Assembly: GCA_001724265.1 (NCBI GenBank)
Contig: MEDY01000114.1
Span: forward strand, 1-64,000
Direction of reading: 5' to 3'
DNA length: 64,000 nt
Source of the DNA: Rhizaria sp. SCN 62-66
Taxonomy: Eukaryota; Rhizaria, unplaced
Shown here: in pieces, positions 59,109 to 64,000 of the stretch
How positions within the stretch are numbered: the stretch's first letter is position 1
Layout of the letters: each line of letters begins with the position of its first letter
Made by a program: the position numbers and the translations under genes
The notes under the pieces: generated by a model
Databases searched by the model: none
The model's input: only the letters and a program-made list of their open reading frames with translations
What the model was told of the DNA's origin: nothing

Positions 59109-62100
59109 ATGAGCTACCCGCACACGCAGCCGAGCCTTGCGTCGGCGATGAACACGTCTACCTCGTTTGAGCTGGACCCCAGCAACCGCGTGCGCTTCGC
59201 CCCCACGGACCAGGTCTACCCCATCCCGTCCGCGCTCAACGCCTCCTCCGTCAGCAACTCCAGCTTCAGCGGTGGCGGCGGCGGCGCGTACGGGGTAAAC
59301 GCGAGTTACGGCGCCGCTGCGCTTCCCGTGCCGACCGGCGCGCTTGCTCAGCAGCAGCAGCAGCCACAGGGCTACTACCCCGCCCCGCGTCCCCCGCTCC
59401 CTCTGTCCAACTCTGCGGCGACCGCGGGTATGCCGCCGGCGCTGACGCGGCCGCAGACTGGGCTGCTGCCGGTGCCCATCGGCATCATGGCGGCACCCTT
59501 TGCGCTCCCGGGCGCGGGACCGGTCCCCAACCCCGCCAAGGCGCCCCTGGCCTCGACCACGTACAACGCCAACGCAAACGCCAACTACAACAACTACAAC
59601 ATGCAGCCGCAGCCTCAGCCTCAGGCGCAGTATTACTACAACCAGGCGCAGCCGCAGTATCCGCAGCAACAGCAGTATCCGTAGCACCAGCAGCCGCAGC
59701 TGCTGCCCCAGCCCTCCGTCCCCGCGCCCCCCTCTGGCGGCAGTGGGGTGGTTGTCATGGGGGGGCGCCTCGTGCGAGTGCCGGTGCCCGCAGGGGCAGT
59801 GGCGCTGCAGCAACAGCAGCAGCAGCAGCAGCAACAGGCGATGGCTCAACAGCAAATGATGTGGCAACAGCAGCAGCAGCAACAACAACAACAACAACAG
59901 CTTCAACAACAGCAGCTGCAGCAGCAGCAGCAGCAGCAGCAGCAGTACTTACAGAATGTAAGTGACGTGTCTTTCATCGCCCCCGCCCCGGCCTCCGCGC
60001 CATGGGAGGCCGACGCCGCCGCGCCCAACGCCTTTGCTGACTCAGCCGCCGCCGCGGCTCACGGTCACTCTGCTGCAAAGCAGCAGGCGCACTACGTGGG
60101 GCCGGACGGGGCAGCGCTGTATAACGACAACAACCACGGCAACACTAGCAGCGGAAACGACCCCGAGAATGAACCCACCGCCGGCGCCACCCGCGCCGTC
60201 TCCCTCTTCTCCAAACCTCAGGCGCAGTCGCACGCTCCGTCGAAACCGCCACCGCCGCCCGCATCCCGGACGGGCAACCCGTTCCACTCGCTGCACCAGG
60301 CGCTGCGCCCCGCGCTCACCGCGGTCGCGCCGATGCGGCTGCCGGCCGCGGCTATGGCGTTTCTGCGCCGCGCAGCCGCGCGCGCATTGCTGCCCGCGCC
60401 TTCCTTCGCCGCCGACGCCGCTACTATGGGCGGGGCGGGGGCCGCGGGCGCGCTCACGCCCTACTACCTGCACATTGACGCTGTGACCGGGCTGCGGCTC
60501 TTCAGCGCGATGCTCCGCGCCTCAGCCGCCACGGCAGCGACCAACTCCACTGCCGCGGGCGGCGCCGGCGCCACCGCCGCTGCGGCCGCGGCGGCGGGGG
60601 CGCTGCGGGGCACCCTTAAGCCGGAGTTTCTGTACTGGCGGCTTAACTTGTCGCTCTACTCACAACGGCACCGCACCTTTTTCGGGCGCACCTGGGAGAG
60701 CGACGAGTACTGCGTCGCCACTTACCCAGAGGTGCTTACATCCCCGTCCCACACTGCAAGCCCTTACCCTGCGGTTGGCGGCCAGTTCGGCGCGGATGTA
60801 GGTACCCCCGGCGGCGATGTAAGCGCCCCGCCGCACACGGCGCGCCTCCCGCCGATCGGCGTCTACTACTACAGCGACATCCACTCGTCGCAGTGCTTCG
60901 CCGTCGCCGAGGTCGTGCTCACGGTCCGCCTCCCCGGCGCTGCCCCCGCCAGCGTCGCGCTGGGCTGGGCCCCGCTGGCCGCCTTCGCACCCGTCGGCGG
61001 GCACGCCGGCGCCGGCCCCGCCACCGCGCTCCCGGGCGGCGCGCAGGCGGGCGGCTTCCCTTCAATGAGCGCCGGCGCTGGCGCTGAGGACCCCAACGCG
61101 AGCGCGCTGCTCGCCAACGCCGCGGGGGGCGCCGGGGGCGCGTTCGTGGGGTTCGGCGCGCTGCCTGACGTCGCTGACCACCTAGACACGATCTCTTACG
61201 CCGGCAACCGCGCCGCCGCCGCCTTCTCGGCCCTCAGCAGCAACGGCAACGCGAACGCGAGCCTGGACATGTCTTTCAACACCGGCGCGGCCGCGGGCGG
61301 TGGCGGCTTGGCTTCCGCGCCGCCGCGCATGACGACTGTGCCCCTGTACCGCGGCTCTCCTCGCGCGTTGCTCTTCGCGCACAACCCGGTCCCGCGCGCG
61401 CTCAACTCGGGCGGCGGCGCGAACTTGGGCAGCTCCGCTCACCCCGTCGACGCCTACGGCAACCCCCTCCCGGGCGCCGGCGAGGTCATCGCCCTCAACA
61501 GCAACGGCGGCGGCGCGGCGCAGTCCGGCGCCGGCGGGGTGACTCTGGCGCAGCACGCGTCGTGGGACACGACGTTCCTGCACGCGCACGACATGCGGCT
61601 CAGCTTCCGCGTCTTCCGCTGCTCGGCGCTGCTGCGGGTTGCCCATCTGTTTCGGCCCAACGAGTTTGTCGCCGCCGACGGCTCCGCGCGGCTCGCGGGC
61701 CTGCCCCCCGTGCTCCAGCTCCACGCCCCCGCCCCCGCCCATAGCACTGAGGCGGGGGACGCCACCGCCGCCGCGTCTGCGCTGTCGCTGCTGCCTGGTG
61801 TGCTGCCGCCGCCGACGCACCTGGCGGCATTCGCGCGCGCCGTGCCGCTCACCCACCTGCGCGTGCGCGCGCCGCGGCTGGCGCTGCCGGCGCAGCTCGA
61901 GCCGCGGCTGCTGGCGGTGCTGCACCACCACCGCGCGCTGTTCGTCACCGCGCCCTCTGCGCGCGAGCGGCCCGTCGTCGTGGCGCGCGCGCTGCGCCTG
62001 GGGCTGCACAACGGCCGCCGCTTCGTGCACCTCCCCGCGCGCCTCCCGCTGACCGTGGCCGCGGCCAGCAGCGGCGACGTCGCGGGCACCGGCGCAGCCG

Positions 62101-63638
62101 CCTGGGACCCCGTGACCGTGAGCGCCGCGCGCAGCCGCGGAGACATCACGGCCCGCGGTAACGGACAGCAACAGGGACGGCTTAACTTCGAGAGCGAGCT
62201 CGCCAACGCGAATAACAACTTCAACAGCGGCGGCAGCGGCGGCATGGCGACTGCGCGCGGTCTGCGCGGCCCCGGCTCCGGCCTCGACAACCTCGCCGCT
62301 CTCGCGAGCGCTGCCGGCGCTAGCGCGGCCGGCGCCGCTGGTGCAGGCGCTGGCGCACTGCCAGTGGAGGACGGCGGCGTGGTCGCCGCTGCCGGCGCGT
62401 CCACATCGTTCCCTGCCTCGTACACCAATAGCGGGAACAGCAGCAATGGCGGGGGCGGCAGCATGGCGGACGGCAACTATTACGCCGACTCGCCCGCGCT
62501 CGACTTCAACACCGGCACGAACAATCCCTTGAATGGCCACGCTGTGACCGCGGCGGGCGGCGGGTTCACGGTGCTGCAGTGCGAGGGCGTCAACGCCGTG
62601 GTCGAGGGCGTGCGCTGCTCGCTGGCCGAGCCCGAGGCCGTGGCGCTCGTCGCCGAGCTTCAGTACGACGTCGCCTGGGTCGCCGAGGCCGCCGAGGTGA
62701 GCACTTACACGTCAAAGTACGGCGGCGCCGCGGGCGGCGCGGGCAACTCCAACGCGCTCATGGCCGCGGCGGCCGCGGGCGGGGCCTTAGGTGCCAGCGC
62801 CGCTCTGGCCGGCGGCGGCGGCGGCGGCGGCGAGGGCGAGACCGCGGGGGGCTACCCGGTAACGACCATCACGATCGCCTGGGGCATCCAGCTCATCACC
62901 ACGCGCAACATGAATGCCAACACCAACCCTGGCTCTGGCGCGAGCTCTGGCGCTAGTTCTGGCGGTGTCAAGACGGGAGCCGGCCCGGTGTGCGTGGCGC
63001 TGCCGCTGGACGACTCTGTGGTCGACATCCCACTGCACCGCGGGCCCTGCCGCTCGCTGTCGGGCGCGCGCACCTACGGCTACTCGACGCTGTTCGAGGC
63101 GCTGCACCCGCTCGTCCGCCGCGGCGTTGTGCTGCGCGCAGCGTTTCAGTCGCCCGCGCACGCCGCCATCGCCGCCGCCGCCGCCGGGGAGCTGCCCGCG
63201 CCCGCGGCCGGCGCCGCTGCGACGCGTGACAGCGGCGATGGCGGCGACGGGGTGCCTGTGGGCAGCGAGGGTGCGTGGCAGGGCGCCGACGCCGACGGGC
63301 AGTACCGTGGCATTGCCGCGCTGCGCAAGCCCAACAGCGCGGGCGACGACAACAACAACAACAACAACAAGAACAGCACTGTTGACAGTGCTCGGGCCAG
63401 TGGCAGTACTGGCGGTGTGTTGAAGGCTGCCGAGGTCGAGGTGGGCGCTGCGGCCGCGGCCGCACGCGCTCAGGCCGTTAGCGCTGCCCACGGCCACGGG
63501 TTGCAAATCGCGCTTGGCCCCGCCGCCGCGGCCGGGAACGGCGGCACGGTCACGCACGCGGCGAATAACAACGCTGCGAACGCGCTCGGGGCCAAGAGTG
63601 TCACGAAGACGCAGCGGCGCCGTCAACCGCAGGCACAG

Positions 63639-63670
<32 letters not shown>

Positions 63671-64000
63671 ACAACAGCCGATGCAGCGGGGCGTGAGACT
63701 TGATGCCGGTAACAGCGGCAACAGCGGCGACGGCGGCGTGAACGACAGCATGCTGGGCGGCAATCTTTCTGGCATCTACCCCAATGTGCACAACAGCTAC
63801 AGCAACGACAACAACTCGCTGCAGCTCTCCGCTGACAACAACCGCAACCAACAGCAGCAGCAGCAGCAGCAGCAGCAGAACGCCAACAGCAGCAACCTGT
63901 GGCCCACGCCCAACACCAGCAGCGCCAACAACAACAACAACAACGCCGCCGCCGCCGCTCCAGCCCCGATGGCTGCGCCCGCGTACTCGCACGTCCCCGT
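59109..64000 (+). CDS. NPHP4: Nephrocystin-4, ciliary transition-zone protein, N-terminal part, cut by window edge
   Basis: NPHP4 works with NPHP1 and RPGRIP1L at the ciliary transition zone. About 1,630 codons are visible in one open exon. An Asn/Gln/Pro-rich lead with a long poly-Gln run precedes the conserved part, which starts near 60277. NPHP4-like blocks in order: RLNLSLYSQRHRTFFGRTWE (60640; the FFGRTW motif is diagnostic), CFAVAEVVLTVRLPG (60894), PLYRGSPRALLF (61342), ARALRLGLHNGRRFVHL (61984), VALVAELQYDVAWV (62642) and TITIAWGIQLIT (62868). Ala/Gly/Asn-rich inserts separate these blocks. TAG is in frame at codon 192, within a Gln-rich tract. The ATG at 59109 follows a C/T-rich leader, and an upstream in-frame ATG at 58962 is less likely. 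The C-terminal MSP-like repeats lie beyond base 64000. Confidence 0.82.
59682..59684 (+). other. In-frame TAG read as sense (NPHP4, codon 192)
   Basis: Codons run CAG CAG TAT CCG TAG CAC CAG CAG CCG CAG. The frame then stays open to the window end (over 1,430 codons) and includes all conserved NPHP4 blocks. Confidence 0.85.
59806..59943 (+). repeat. CAG/CAA tract encoding poly-Gln in NPHP4
   Basis: Long run of Gln codons broken by a few Ala, Met, Trp and Leu. CAA and CAG are mixed. Similar runs recur at about 63640-63680 and 63850-63880. Confidence 0.85.

Noticed and set aside
1869-59684. The interrupted genes as pseudogenes or sequencing errors
   Set aside because: All seven interruptions are TAG, none TAA, TGA or frameshift. 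Splice sites, codon bias and conserved domains are intact on both sides. Random decay or errors would not select one codon.
1-64000. tRNA, rRNA, CRISPR, insertion sequence or prophage features
   Set aside because: No GTTCRANNC-type tRNA arms with matching stems, no rRNA, no regular direct repeats with spacers and no transposase-like frame were found by reading.

Overview
This window is nuclear DNA from a eukaryote, most likely a flagellated protist of a lineage I cannot name. Evidence: spliceosomal introns, nuclear genes for mitochondrial proteins, and eukaryote-only proteins (DNA-PKcs, COMMD4, an APC8-like subunit, nephrocystin-4). Exons are very GC-rich and full of Ala, Gly, Ser, Asn, Gln and His tracts. 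Introns and gaps are AT-richer. A ciliary transition-zone protein (NPHP4) implies a flagellum.

Layout. 1-803 (-): N-terminal part of glycine C-acetyltransferase. 1161-4326 (-): unrecognised low-complexity protein. 6051-6926 (+): tandem-PX protein. 7605-17582 (-): VWA8, three exons. 18016-42747 (+): DNA-PKcs of about 8,180 residues, 8,000 of them in one 24-kb exon. 42958-43918 (-): COMMD4, with a first coding exon that is only the ATG. 44544-53757 (+): APC8/CDC23-like protein, seven exons, with a very long Gln/Ala/His-rich N-terminus. 54246-55052 (-): unrecognised 268-residue protein. 55850-56572 (+): Rieske iron-sulfur protein. 57555-58422 (-): mitochondrial ribosomal protein mS25-like. 59109-64000 (+, runs off the end): NPHP4.

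Two window-wide features stand out. First, UAG appears to be a sense codon. Seven in-frame TAGs interrupt five otherwise continuous genes, none is TAA or TGA, and all nine visible gene ends use TAA (8) or TGA (1). One of these TAGs lies just upstream of a splice junction whose phase is kept only if it is read through. Second, the 5' splice sites follow GTACG instead of the usual GTAAG/GTRAG. Of 14 deduced introns, 12 start GTACG and the other two start GTAGG and GTCCG. Together they suggest a lineage with an altered nuclear genetic code and an altered donor recognition signal.

The genes do not form one pathway. Four act in mitochondria (GCAT, VWA8, Rieske, mS25), one in DNA double-strand break repair (DNA-PKcs), one in the cell cycle (APC8-like), two in membrane traffic (PX, COMMD4) and one in cilia (NPHP4). 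Adjacent genes are mostly divergent or convergent, with gaps of about 0.2 to 1.7 kb. Long antisense open frames are common but are by-products of the GC-rich codon bias.
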